Shown: positions 21,202 through 31,478, counted from the first letter of the stretch. The stretch: 31,573 bases of DNA from Beroe ovata (GCA_946803715.1 CAMPET010000244.1:1806-33378); one strand, 5' to 3'. A program made the numbers and translations. Notes: generated from the letters alone by a model not told the origin.

Positions 21202-21573
21202 ACTTGATCTTCTTTATTTTATTGGTCTTGCAGTTCCTGATGGGTTGAGTTTTTACTTTCCCATTCGTTTTGCTTTCACATTTCAGATTCGAATATTCGA
21301 TTCATCTTATCAATTGTCTATGGTCAATATTTAGCTTTAATAATTTATTTCCTAGTCATTTTAATCTGACGAAGTATCATATTTTGGCATTTTTCTTCAA
21401 GTTCAATGTTGTTCACCGATGGGAAAAGCGGGGCCGGGCAATTTTTGTCTGGCGGTTAATGCATATATTATATAAATATAATGGCATAATAAGTGTTATG
21501 ATCAGGCAACAATGCAAGATCAGAGTAATTCATGCTTAACTTCGCTTCGCTTCAATGGTCACGCAATTCATTA
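21202..21573. other. UTP3 downstream region
   Basis: This includes the UTP3 3'UTR. No canonical AATAAA was seen near the stop. The 89-codon frame at 21270-21539 has no recognisable protein character. Confidence 0.4.
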
Positions 21574-21994
21574 ATTGTCAGATTTTATATCTGACATGAT
21601 CTGAGACTTCTGCTTGTTGCTGTTAATTGCGCGCCGCGCGCCTTTATCGATTGAAGCGCGCGGGCGCGGGCTGAGCTGTATAGCTATAGCGCAGCATTCC
21701 ATATCAATATTTGAAATTAGACAATATAATAGATAGTAGATATTGCCCTGTTTTTCGCGGGCGGCCGGGCCCGCGAAAAACAGGGCAGTACATCTATTGT
21801 CTAATTTCAAATATTGATATGGAATGCTGCGCTATACAGCTGTATAGTGTATTTGTCAGATGCATCTGATGTTACCTAACCTGTTTCTGATCTCGCGCGA
21901 GCGCGCCTTTATCGAAGCTGGAGGCCTGTTTCGGCCTTCGATGAAGGCGCGCGCGCCAAGCGCGAGAAACAGAGGTCAGATAAAATCTGACAAT
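21574..21994. mobile_element. Foldback-type MITE with two nested palindromes
   Basis: The outer inverted ends are ATTGTCAGATTTTAT (from 21574) and ATAAAATCTGACAAT (to 21994). Inside lies a long near-perfect inverted repeat with arms of about 75-85 bp (about 21675-21760 and 21766-21840) around a GC centre (CGCGGGCGGCCGGGCCCGCG). A second GC-rich palindrome follows at about 21880-21973 (CGCGAGCGCGCC ... GGCGCGCGCG, with a GCCTGTTTCGGC tip). No coding frame. No clean target duplication was found, so the superfamily is unknown. Confidence 0.7.
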
Positions 21995-22116
21995 AGTCTA
22001 TACAGCTGCAATCAAAAATAAGTCATTTCTGAAACATAAATGATTAATAATTTCTGCCCTTTATTTTCTTGCAGCCCTTAAAACGCTTGCTACAAGTGCT
22101 CACGCTATTCACTCAC

Positions 22117-22475
22117 ACTAAATTTATCGCCCTAATTTTTGAAAATTTATGTTTTTGTCTCTTTTTCGTTAAAACAGGCATGAATCGACCTATTTTTCGG
22201 GGCTGATTCCGAATCACCTTATGTGATGTAGGGTAATTATGCTTCCCTGGCGAGTTATGGGTGAAAAACTGATTTGGTCACTTGACCTGACATTATTCCA
22301 CTTAATTACGTTTTAAACCCTCGGGTTAGGGTTAGGGTCAAAGTTAAGTTTGGGGTTAGGATCAGGGTTAGGGTTTGGAAGTATCCTGTGGGTTAAGGTT
22401 AGAGTTATGGTTTGGGATGGGTCACGAAACTGAAGAACCTAAGTCATGTGACAAAATTAGGGTGATTGATTTAGT
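22117..22475. mobile_element. MITE with telomere-like internal repeats, copy 1 (both ends present)
   Basis: The left end is ACTAAATTTATCGCCCTAAT and the right end, reverse-complemented, is ACTAAATCAATCACCCTAAT. The interior holds GATTCCGAATCACC and a GGTTAGGGTTAGGG-type degenerate array (22320-22380). Because the array is internal to a repeated element, it is not a remnant of a chromosome end. Confidence 0.65.
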
Positions 22476-22596
22476 AAGAGCCCATACCATTTGCAGACTT
22501 GCTTGAGTCAGGCAGCCACTTATATAGGTCATTTGATGGCTTTTATTGGTCATTTAATGGCTTCCCAACAATACTATTCTCTGTTACCAGGCTCTT

Positions 22597-22735
22597 AGTA
22601 AATTCATAGCCCTAATTTTATCACTTAACTTAGGTTTTCTCGTTTTCCTGACTCATCCCAAACCCTAACCCTAACCCTAACCTACAGGATGCTTCAAACC
22701 CTGACCCTAACCCTAATTCTAACGCTGACCCAAAC
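22597..22735. mobile_element. Same MITE family, copy 2, inverted and truncated
   Basis: It begins with AGTAAATTCATAGCCCTAAT and reads, in reverse, through the TTTGGGATG-GTCA and ATCCTGTGGGTTA blocks seen in copy 1. It carries CCCTAACCCTAACCC at about 22664-22680. With copy 1 it forms a potential hairpin with arms near 22320-22475 and 22597-22735. Confidence 0.55.
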
Positions 22736-22746
22736 CCTACACTCAT

Positions 22747-22975
22747 ACTAAATTCATCACCCTTATTTTTTGAATATTCTAATTTTTGTCTTATGTTTTT
22801 TTAGGCTCTGATTCCGAATCACCCCATGCTTCCTGGCAAGTTATGGGCAAAAAACTGATTTGGTCACGCGTTTTAAAACCCTGTGGTTAGGGTTTGGGTT
22901 ATGGTTAAGGTTAGGGTTAGGGTCAGGGTTAGGGTTTGAAAATATCCTGTGGGTTAGGGTTGGGGGGTTGTAGCC
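22747..22975. mobile_element. Same MITE family, copy 3, cut off before the 23015 gap
   Basis: It begins ACTAAATTCATCACCCTTAT, then carries TCTGATTCCGAATCACC, AAAAACTGATTTGGTCAC and a GGTTAGGGTTAGGG array to about 22970, in the same order as copy 1. Its right end is missing. Confidence 0.6.
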
Positions 22976-23806
22976 CAAAAAAAACCAAGGCCGACCCTAC
23001 TTTTCCCATTCTTGGGNCGACTGCGCGTCAGGGGACTGGGGCTGAAGAAAGGCGCTGAGGGAAGGGTCTTGTAGGAGATGTAAAAAACTGCGTTGAAATT
23101 GAGTGGTAACCATGACAATGTAGATGAGCTTCAATGACATTGGTGGCATATATACCAATTCAAAGTTCATCACCGTCTAGGCCAATTTGCTCATTTGTGG
23201 CATTGTATGACCAGTTATGAACCTTTAAGGGACTTTCGTGATGTCTTTATGTAATTGACAAGATAAAGTTGCCCGTCATGTTAATAATTAGCCTCTACCG
23301 TGCTAATCAGTCTTTGCCGTGTTTTGAATTTATCAAAACAAGGGAAGTGACACTAGTTGCGTATGTCGTATAAAAACACGGCTAGTCTAATAAGGTGACC
23401 TAATGAGGGATACTGCTATAGGTAGTGGTGCTACCATAATTACGAGGTACCTTATAAATAGTATGAAAATTTGTCACCAAATGGTGCACAAAACGCCCTT
23501 TAGTACGCTGTCACCCTATAGTGGGACTACCCAAGTCTGGATACAGGCTGATCGATTTTTGGGAATTTCCAATCGGATGAATACCTTCTATTTTTACTAT
23601 TTGGTAGTCTAGAGCGATCTACATGGTTCGGGTGCCCTTCCTGTCAGAAAATAATCTAAATAATATACAAGGTTTAATTAGCATTGTACATTCTTCGAGG
23701 TGGCGTCCTTCGTGCTTGAGACCTTCGAGCAAGAGACCTTCGCGCTACTGTCCCTGCCGAGCTCGTGTCCTTCTTCCTACCGTCCTGCTACCATTTATTC
23801 CTCTTA
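22976..23806. other. Intergenic region with a scaffold gap, no gene recognised
   Basis: An N lies at 23015. The sequence on either side is not duplicated. The open frames at 23403-23612 and from 23623 up to the acceptor at 23807 are not convincing as protein. Confidence 0.4.
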
Positions 23807-23826
23807 GACATGGAAGAGATTTAAAG

Positions 23827-24606
23827 ATGTTATCAAATGTTGAGAGGTTCAAGGGTCTAATAGTTAGGCAAATTCCCATAATGATCACTGCATCATTTCA
23901 TTCAAACAGCAAACGACCTCCAAAATTCATTCCAGTAAATTGTAGCCAAGATATAAAGAAAAATTGTGCACAACCTGTCTATACTGGGAAATCTGTTTGG
24001 AATGATATTCTTTACAGGCATATGGGTAATGCTCACAGCTTTGCCACTCCTCAGATAATTGTTAATATTGGCGGATTAGGATATCCGTTGATAGATTATT
24101 TTCACTACATGTTTATCCCTACTTCAGCCATATCCTTCCTTGCTATTTATCCTGCAATTTACTGGCTGGGATCATCTCAAATAATGGACCTCTCCTTAGA
24201 TACTTCAAATAAAACCTTATTAATCAGAACAGGGACTAATGTGATACATAAATGTTCTGTTGATCAGTGTTCTTTGAAGGGAGCGGCCGTAATTGTTGGA
24301 CAGACAAAATTCCACTTTTATCATTTGGGAAGTTTCGACAAGAAAAATCTGGCCACTCTGAAAAGGATGCTAGACAGATCAGAATCGTGTGAAGAGCTTC
24401 AATTTTCATTGAAAACAATGAGTGGTTTCTTTGGAGGGCACTACATTAAATTTTTCCTGTTGTCTTGTTGCCTGATGACAGGGTTGTTCTTCATTACTGG
24501 CTACTCAGATATTCTTTACTTCATTTTTCTACTTGGTGATCTACAATATAAGTTCTTTGGCTTTAATCTTTTTGAGGATAAATTAAGTCACATAATGATA
24601 CGCTGA
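23827..24606 (+). CDS. Mitochondrial-type membrane protein, possibly TMEM70/186/223-like
   Basis: This is a single-exon frame of 259 aa. The frame is open from an ATG at 23623, but residues before 23827 are Arg/Pro/Ser-rich and cross a good acceptor (CATTTATTCCTCTTAG, ending 23807), so I prefer the ATG at 23827. The first 35 residues are basic and hydroxylated with few acids (RFKGLIVRQ, ITASFHSNSKRP), like a mitochondrial presequence. VYTGKSVWNDILY follows at about residue 73. Hydrophobic segments lie at about 97-150 and again near 212-245. Between them is a beta-rich part ending TKFHFYHLGSFDKKNLATLKRML. The order of presequence, YTG motif, two membrane spans and beta-rich tail loosely recalls the TMEM70/TMEM186/TMEM223 family of assembly factors, but identity is too low to assign by eye. 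AATAAA is at 24658. Confidence 0.7.
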   Translation: MLSNVERFKGLIVRQIPIMITASFHSNSKRPPKFIPVNCSQDIKKNCAQPVYTGKSVWNDILYRHMGNAHSFATPQIIVNIGGLGYPLIDYFHYMFIPTSAISFLAIYPAIYWLGSSQIMDLSLDTSNKTLLIRTGTNVIHKCSVDQCSLKGAAVIVGQTKFHFYHLGSFDKKNLATLKRMLDRSESCEELQFSLKTMSGFFGGHYIKFFLLSCCLMTGLFFITGYSDILYFIFLLGDLQYKFFGFNLFEDKLSHIMIR

Positions 24607-24987
24607 ATTGTTCAATTAATGTGTATACTGGATTTTTGAGTTAATCTATCATGAAGTAATAAAGTGCGAGAAACTTCTTCCACTGTTATACTGTAAATTT
24701 AGAACCACATCCGTCATCCAGTCATCCACTGTGCTGAAAATTTCCCACCTAGTTCTATACTTACACATCTCACATGTTATTTGGAAGTATGCTAATCTAC
24801 ATTACTATCAGACGTGGTTTTTCACTATCAAACCAGTTTTAACTTCTTTAAGTACTTCTTTTGTCATCTATGTCATAAGAACCGCAGAAATGTTTACTCT
24901 TGGAACAGAATTCTATGGAGGGGCAGACTCCTTCCAATGATGACTGAATTTAAACTTAATTGACAACCAATTTATTTCTAGCCTAAT
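24607..24987. other. Intergenic segment before PHRF1
   Basis: This holds the 3'UTR of the membrane-protein gene and the upstream region of PHRF1. It ends in an acceptor-like ACCAATTTATTTCTAG (to 24981), six nucleotides before the PHRF1 ATG. Confidence 0.5.
24658..24663 (+). terminator. Polyadenylation signal of the membrane-protein gene
   Basis: AATAAA lies 51 nt after the stop codon at 24604-24606. Confidence 0.6.
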
Positions 24988-26401
24988 ATGACTACGACTC
25001 AATATGGTGGTAAAATCTTGATATCAGAAAATGGAAGTCCATCAATGCAGAATCCACCAGCCTCTTCCTCCCTTAAAGAATCTTCTGACCAGTCAGATCA
25101 AGAAGAGGAAGAAGAATTTGAAGAAAAGGAAGGTTTGGGGCAGAATTTTGAAACAGATTTGGCGACATATTATTCCAATGATAATTATTGAAATTATATC
25201 AACTTGTGCAAATGCTGGTTCCTTAATACTTCCAAATGACCACAAACTCTCAAGTTCAGTTCGAAAATAGGCATCAAATGATATCGAAATGTCTCACACT
25301 TCATTTTTCAGATGCGTTTGTGTGTCCGATTTGCCAGGGGGATGCTGCAGAAACTGCATCATACGCCAGATTACAGGATTGTAAACACTTGTTCTGTGAG
25401 CCTTGTATCACAGAATGGTCCAAGAATGCTAACACTTGTCCCATTTGTAGAACCAGGTTGGAAATTTCATGTTGTGATACGATGGATTCTTTGACTTTAT
25501 ATTACTTGAATTACTTTCAATCTTGGATTTGGTGCACACTACACTCCCATTATCAAATAGTTCCTCCTTATCCTATTTTCAGATTTGAGCACTTATTCAC
25601 GTGCAGTCATTTGGACGGGGATTTCTCCAATAAGATAGCTATAGAGTACAGATGCATGAAGGATGAGAGCAGTGTGGACCATTACACTTGCAGAATTTGC
25701 AACTCAGGCGACCAAGAAGGTAACTGTTTGTTTTCTGTATTCTGCAAAATTGCAAATATCTTCATCTCGGAAAGCTTCAATGCATATAGATCGTAATCGT
25801 AAGCTACCTACTAACTATAGTAGATTTTTCCACAAAGCAAGATGGCACCTATATGATATTTTTACCGCAGAGTTGCTGTTGCTGTGTGACGGTTGTGACC
25901 AGGCATACCACACTTTCTGCATCTCGCTGAGCGCTATCCCTGATGGAGACTGGTTCTGTGAGCAATGTACCGGTCACGAGGCCGATGAGGAAGAGGAAAT
26001 GGGACTCGAGATTAACCCTGCAGCCGGTGAGATTAACTACCTCTGACTTTTATGTATCCACATCCTTCCCTCCCCTCTCCCTTCCTCCCTCCCTCAATAC
26101 TCAAAGACCTAAATCTCACGGTTCACCACTCAGAGACCTAAGTCTCACCAACAAATGACCTATTCTCACCACGATATAGTCTCTATCCACGACCTACCTA
26201 TCTATTACCCCACAGTTCTATCGTACAATGGTTGTTTCAGGTTCAGTGCAGCTGCGACCGTCCACTCGACGGGTCGCTATGGAGGAAGTGGTTCGTCGTA
26301 CCCGCCGTGCAGCCCGCACCAACTCCACCTCCCGCAGCAGAGCAATCAGTCAAGCTGCCCAGCTCATCTCTAGTATTACTGGTAGAGCTAGAACAGCCAA
26401 G

Positions 26402-26440
<39 letters not shown>

Positions 26441-29400
26441 ATTACCTATACCGATGCGAATGTTGATATAACTTCATGACACAGGGAGCTAAACTTGCCC
26501 GTATTGCAACGCGGACAGTTGGTCTACATACGCTGAGAGGGCTACGACAGCAAAACAGAAAGCGGAAGAATGTTTCACGGCGAATCACACGGTATGGTTA
26601 AAAAAACATTTTATGAAGCATCTTACTTTTCCTTTTTGTCAAATGATCAAATTAGAATTGTCTTTAGACAGTGGACATGCTTTGGCAGGGAAAATCAAGG
26701 TGATTATATTGATATCTCGGAATTGGACGAAATCTATTTGTATGATGTATGTTATCACACTGTACATTTTAACAGTATAAATAATGTTATCGCGCAGATT
26801 TATCAATTGTACAATAAGGGTCGATGAATGATGATCTCTGTTATAACACCGTTTTCCCCAGTGATTGGAGTCCTGAACCTACAAGTCCTGAACGTTTACA
26901 AGCATGGAATAACCGAGATAAACAACGAGGTTAATGTTTCTCAGTATTTCTTATAGGTGTAGGTTTAATTATAGGTTTAGGACAAATTGGGAGGAAATTC
27001 AACTGAAAGCTGCAGAATTTCTGGAGCAAAATTCACCTCCGTGAAATTGTCGAAAGACGATCTATTGGCATTGGAACTAGAAAGAGCAATCCATTGGCTC
27101 GGTCATTCACTGTTGCGGAGCGCGCGATGCAATTCCACCGAGCGGATATTACTGAGAAGTACTAGCACAGACCGCAATACTGCGCGCACTTCCGATTCGT
27201 TAACAGCCGTTCACGAGCACAGAAATACCCGCTAACCCAGACAATCCACACTTGAACACAACATCCTCAGTACATCCATAGAAATTCTATAATAGATTCT
27301 CATTTCTCATGGTGACAGAAACTCTTTGGTAGAACTGAAACTTTTCCATTTTCAGAGAGCGGAGAGATTGCCGGTTTCTCGAGGGCCGCTCTATCCGCCC
27401 ACAAAGCCCACAACACCGAGTCAGTCCTCGGATCACATCGATTCTTTGAGAAACCTCCGGACGCTGGCTCCTCTGCCCCTCCTCCCTCCAAATCTCCAAC
27501 TCCAGCTAATTTAATCGATATCATCACATCGGACATAATCAACTCGTCAATGCGAACAGCCACTGTCGATAAGCAAGGTGCTGTTCTTTACAAGGATAAA
27601 GAACAGATACTCAAGGAAGAGCATATGATACCTTTACCCAAAGCTAGAGATGCTGAAGAGGAAGTTAGGATGTCGAGAGTTAGGATAAAAACTCGTTCCA
27701 CATCCGGTGACTGCACTAAAACCACAAAATCACGGACAAAAAGTAGGGAAACCGCTGAATCGAGTTCCAGTCATACAGAGAATCGAGATGGGAAAAGTGG
27801 GGAACGGAAGAAAGAAACTTCGTCAGAGAAGCCTGCGCGCTCAGAGAAGAAATCGGAAACAAAAAGTAATGGGGAGAAGGATGAGGAAGTGAAGGGAAAA
27901 CAGGGAAAATCGAGTGATTCACTTCCGAAAACAAAGACGAAAGAGAGCGATCAGTTGAAGGGAAAAGAGAAAACTGATAAGACATCTGGGAAGGAGAAGA
28001 AAAACAGGAAAGTGGAGACTAAGAAGAAAGTGAAGAAAGGCAAGTTTATAGAGGATGACATCCAGTCAGCATCTGACATGCGATCTGATGCGAGCGGTGA
28101 CGAGGCAGCTTCTGATGGATCATCTGTCTGTAAGAAGAAATCAGGTCACGCATCTGATGAAATTGTGTCTGATGATGAGGGCTCTAAGAAGAGGTCAAAT
28201 CGACATGCGAAGCATAGATCTGAAAAACGTAGAAAGAGGTCTACATCATCAACAGGCAGGGACAAGTCTGATAAGAGTGAGAAATCACGTGGGAAAGTGA
28301 AAAATGACGGAGATAGTGAAGTTAAGGAGCGTAAGGAGCAAAAGAAAGAGAAGAAACGAAACTCAGACTCAGGAACTCCAAAGAGGAAGTCTAAAAAATC
28401 GAAAAAAACAAAGTCCCAAAGAAGAGACAGTGAAAGCGATATTGAAGTTAAGCATGAAAAAAGACGGGAAAAGTACTCTTCTCCCAAGAAGAAACGACCT
28501 CGGAGTGCTCCACGGAAACATTCCACTTGCAAATCTCATTCCCGATCTCCATCAGTGAAGAAGTTGAAAGACAGCGCGGCGGAAGAGCGGAAATCACCCC
28601 GATCTTCTCGCCGAGGTGAATCACGAAGCAGGGAATCACGAAGCAGGGAATCACGAAGCAGGGAATCACGGCGTAGATCCTCTCCCCTGGTTCAAGATGA
28701 ATTTGGTCGTGATCTGTCATTGAGAGGAGCCGTTGCAGCCGTTAAAGAATCCACCCCAAACACGACTACTGATGACAAGAGCCAGCTCGAGTCATTGAAA
28801 ATCTCACTCACACCGGCAGATATCCCAGAGCCCCGTAATTCCGGTAATCCGAGTGAATTAACAGAGGGAGAGAAGACCGCTGCCGCTGCCGATGTTTATT
28901 CTCCTGGCAACGAATCCCCCATTGACGACGTGTGGCCCACGAAACGGAAACTCTCGACAAGTGAGGCACCGCCTGCACCCCTGAGTGTCGTGCCGCCCGC
29001 GGTGTCACGGTCAAACAGCGCCGACTCTGAGGACATGGTTATTGATGACGGACAGTCAGCAAAGTCTGCTGCTTCATCCAAAGAAGAGATTATTGTAGAG
29101 AGTTGTGATACCCCGCCTCTGCCACTGCCAAGTACAAAACCGCCGAGTGGAATTCCAGTCGTGTCGTCTCCCATGATAGATACTGTGGCTCATCTCGTTA
29201 CACAGATGCGACAAGCGGATAAGAGGAGCGACAGTCCCTCTCCCAAAACTCCAGACTTCCTGGCGGCTGCAGGAGAAACATCATCCATCCCGTCGCCTGT
29301 CGCCTCTGAGATTCCGTCCCCTGAGTACTGCATGACGCCGACAGACGTCCAGGCTGCACGCCGTCGCGAGAGACTGAGGAAGTCGGGAGAGTTGGAGAGC

Positions 29401-31478
29401 AAACACACACAGAGGAGATCGTCCCGGGGGAGAGAGGGGGAAGAGGAGAGTAGTTCCAGGAGAAGGAAGAGGAGTAGCACCGCCCGACGAGATTCAGGCG
29501 GACAGAGGAAAAGACACGAGGTTCGCAAAGAACGGTCCTCGGTGAGGGAACATTCGTCCAGAAAACGGAAATCCGGCTCCAGGGACAGATCGCGGAAGAA
29601 GAGTTTTGAGAATGATAACAAGCCGGAATCGCCGCCCAAAACGGCGGCCATACCCCTCCTCGAGTCACCCCCTCCCCCTCCTCCCCCGCCGCGAGACGAG
29701 GTGATAATCCAGGATCTGCAGGGAGCAACACCCACTCCCCCCTCCGTCAGAAGGGAAAGTGCAGGTCCCCTCGTATACGTCAACCACACTGCTGAGAGGA
29801 AGAGAGCACGGCTCGATCCACCGTCCTCCCAAACTGTCACTGATATCATGAGTTCCCACGTCATGGGGTGCCTCAACGACTCCTACGCTATGGAACAGTT
29901 TAATAATGCCTGGGACAAGGAAGTAGAGTCCCCAACCACTTTGGGTAAGTGCCAGATCTCGTAAATTATTCTTCGGATCTACTGGAGACTTTGATAGGAC
30001 TGGAATTAGTGTTGTAGAGAACGTTTTACAAAAATGTTCATTATACAACACTTCTGGTCCTAATTATCGGCAAAGTCCGGAATATAGATGCTTGCTAATG
30101 ATCCATTACTCACAGCACCTATCATCCTCAGTTGTTAAGAATCATACAAAAACAGAAGTACAAACGAAGACCATCGCACCAGTTAGTCAGCCCCATATAA
30201 AGCAGCAGTCCCCGGTCAAGCCGCCTCATCGAGGTCCGAATTACAGCTCTCTTGTTCCAACTTCTTTCAAACATCGTCGAATCATGTGTCAATAACAACT
30301 ATTGTTATCTCGTTTTTCAGATTGTCCAGTTGATCCGAGATCCAAAAACTCATCGGTCAACAGAAATCATCTCGAGGAAATCATGGAGACAATCGGGAAG
30401 GTAAAAACAATCAAGTTTCCGGAAAATGCGGACTGGAGTTATCAGGGGGCTGGCAAAGCCCCCGCGGCATCTGTAGTTGATGTTAAAACCGCTCGCAAAA
30501 ATGGCCCTTCGGGCTCTTTTTGCAACAATAACGCAACAATAACGCAACAATAAGGCATCAATAAGACAACAAACCCCAGTTTGCCTAATATTACGACTGT
30601 CGACTAAATTGTAGACGACAATAACACAACAATAGGGTCACAATAAGGCAACAATAAACCAAAACCAAGTAAGATTGGCTTAAATTTACAACAAATCCAA
30701 TTACCTAACTAACCTGATTAGGGCAAATATCTTGTAATTTGAAATAAATAGAGAAGTTTTTCCGACGGGTTATGATAACTGACTACTTGGCTGCCCTATT
30801 TGATGTCGCAATGCTCCCGAAGAGCTAATACGCTTACAACCTAATTAACCTAATTAATAGTGCTTATATCTTGATATCCGAATTAGATAGACATTTTTTC
30901 CAACGGGATATGATAGATAGGTGTTTGAGATTAATACTCAGTCATCAAACTATACTTTCGGAAATCGGACCCAATTAGCTTATTGAAAAACTGACCAATG
31001 AGCATTTTCCTCAAAATTACTCGAAATTACTATCAAGGAAAAACTAGTGATATTTTTTCCAAAACCAAATACGATTTGGTTGTTGTTGTCCCTAGCATCT
31101 GTGCGTTCTATACTCTAAAGTCGATGATATGAAAAAGAACGCGTCATATACGACAGACTGCCGCTACTTGGCTAGGAGAAGCTTCAGTGTCTCTGCGCGT
31201 GAAGTGGCGCCCAGTGGCGGCAGTCTGTCGCTTATGCCGCGTTCTTTTTCGTATAATTGACTCTAGAATATAGAACGCACAGATGATAGGTACGGACAAA
31301 AACAACCAAATCTTATTTGGTTTTGGGAAAAATAGCCAATTATAAGATTCTTCTAGTTTTTACACGTGGATCCTAGGGGGAAGTACGACTTTTTCAGGAA
31401 ATGCTCGATAACTTTGGGCAGGACGATGATATGGATATTGAAGAGGACGAGGTTCCACCACCCCCTCCAACAAATGGG
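24988..31478 (+). CDS. PHRF1: PHD and RING finger domain-containing protein 1 (3' end outside window)
   Basis: Ten exons join in phase: 24988-25132, 25312-25456, 25583-25719, 25871-26026, 26241-26401, 26485-26591, 26862-26929, 27356-29944, 30321-30400 and 31398-31478, giving 1223 codons so far. The family protein is a nuclear ubiquitin ligase that also binds the phosphorylated RNA polymerase II tail. A C3HC4 RING lies at residues 53-94 (CPIC, CKHLFCEPC, EWSKNANTCPIC), with EWSKNAN as in human PHRF1. The PHD is at 133-180 (CRIC, LLLLCDGCDQAYH, DWFCEQC). A basic Arg-rich segment follows (TRRAARTNSTSRSR), then LIDIITSDIINSSM. The 2.6-kb exon is Lys/Glu and RS-rich (SRSRESRSRES) with SPLVQDEFGRDL and poly-Pro stretches. 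The expected C-terminal SRI-like domain is not in the window. The exon 1 donor (AAG|GTTTGG) is weak. Intron 9 contains a Helitron-like insertion. Confidence 0.93.
26405..26437. repeat. (TG)n tract at the PHRF1 exon-5 donor
   Basis: About 16 TG units start three bases inside the intron (AAG|GTTTGTGTG...). Confidence 0.9.
26930..27355 (+). other. PHRF1 intron 7, no cassette exon supported
   Basis: Exons 7 and 8 join directly in phase (G|AG). An 82-codon frame at 26987-27235 has no acceptor that would put it in the required phase. Confidence 0.55.
28618..28662 (+). repeat. 15-bp coding tandem repeat in PHRF1
   Basis: Three exact copies of GAATCACGAAGCAGG encode the ESRSR units of the RS-like region, with a partial fourth after them. 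Exact nucleotide identity suggests recent slippage. Confidence 0.9.
30522..30565. repeat. 11-bp tandem repeat GCAACAATAAC
   Basis: Four units of GCAACAATAA(C/G), the last with one change (GCATCAATAAG), lie within the Helitron-like copy. Related CAACAATA motifs continue to about 30655. Confidence 0.85.
31035..31363. repeat. Long inverted repeat (foldback) near the 5' end of the Helitron-like copy
   Basis: Arms of about 115-130 bp (about 31054-31167 and 31215-31332) share CCAAAACCAAATA-GATTTGGTTG, ATCTGTGCGTTCTATA, AAAAAGAACGCG and CGACAGACTGCCGC in opposite orientation. Outer AAAAACTAG/CTAGTTTTT extends the match. The spacer is about 50 bp. It may be a separate MITE nested in the Helitron-like element or part of it. 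Confidence 0.75.

Larger units (their letters stand above)
30442..31370 (-). mobile_element. Helitron-like non-autonomous element in PHRF1 intron 9
   Basis: Read on the minus strand, the element starts TCCACGTGTA (31370) after an A and ends in a GGGGGCT/AGCCCCC hairpin plus CTGA (30442), followed by T. This gives a TC...CTGA element inserted between A and T, as Helitrons do. The 3' hairpin, the TACAGATGCCGC block, the AGCCCGAAGGGCC palindrome and the ACCTAATTAACC units match the left-edge copy at 1-1312 with many substitutions. It is about 929 bp and encodes nothing. The 3' end is well supported; the 5' end is my best guess. Confidence 0.65.

Noticed and set aside
22318-22970. Chromosome-end (telomere) sequence
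   Set aside because: The TTAGGG-like blocks are degenerate, short, in both orientations, and internal to a repeated element with genes on both sides.
26987-27235. Possible cassette exon of PHRF1
   Set aside because: No nearby AG gives the required phase, and exons 7 and 8 join in phase without it.
29190-29876. 228-codon open frame on the minus strand
   Set aside because: It is antisense to the long PHRF1 exon. The composition mirrors the Arg/Ser/Pro codons opposite, there are no domains, and the sense frame is clearly coding.
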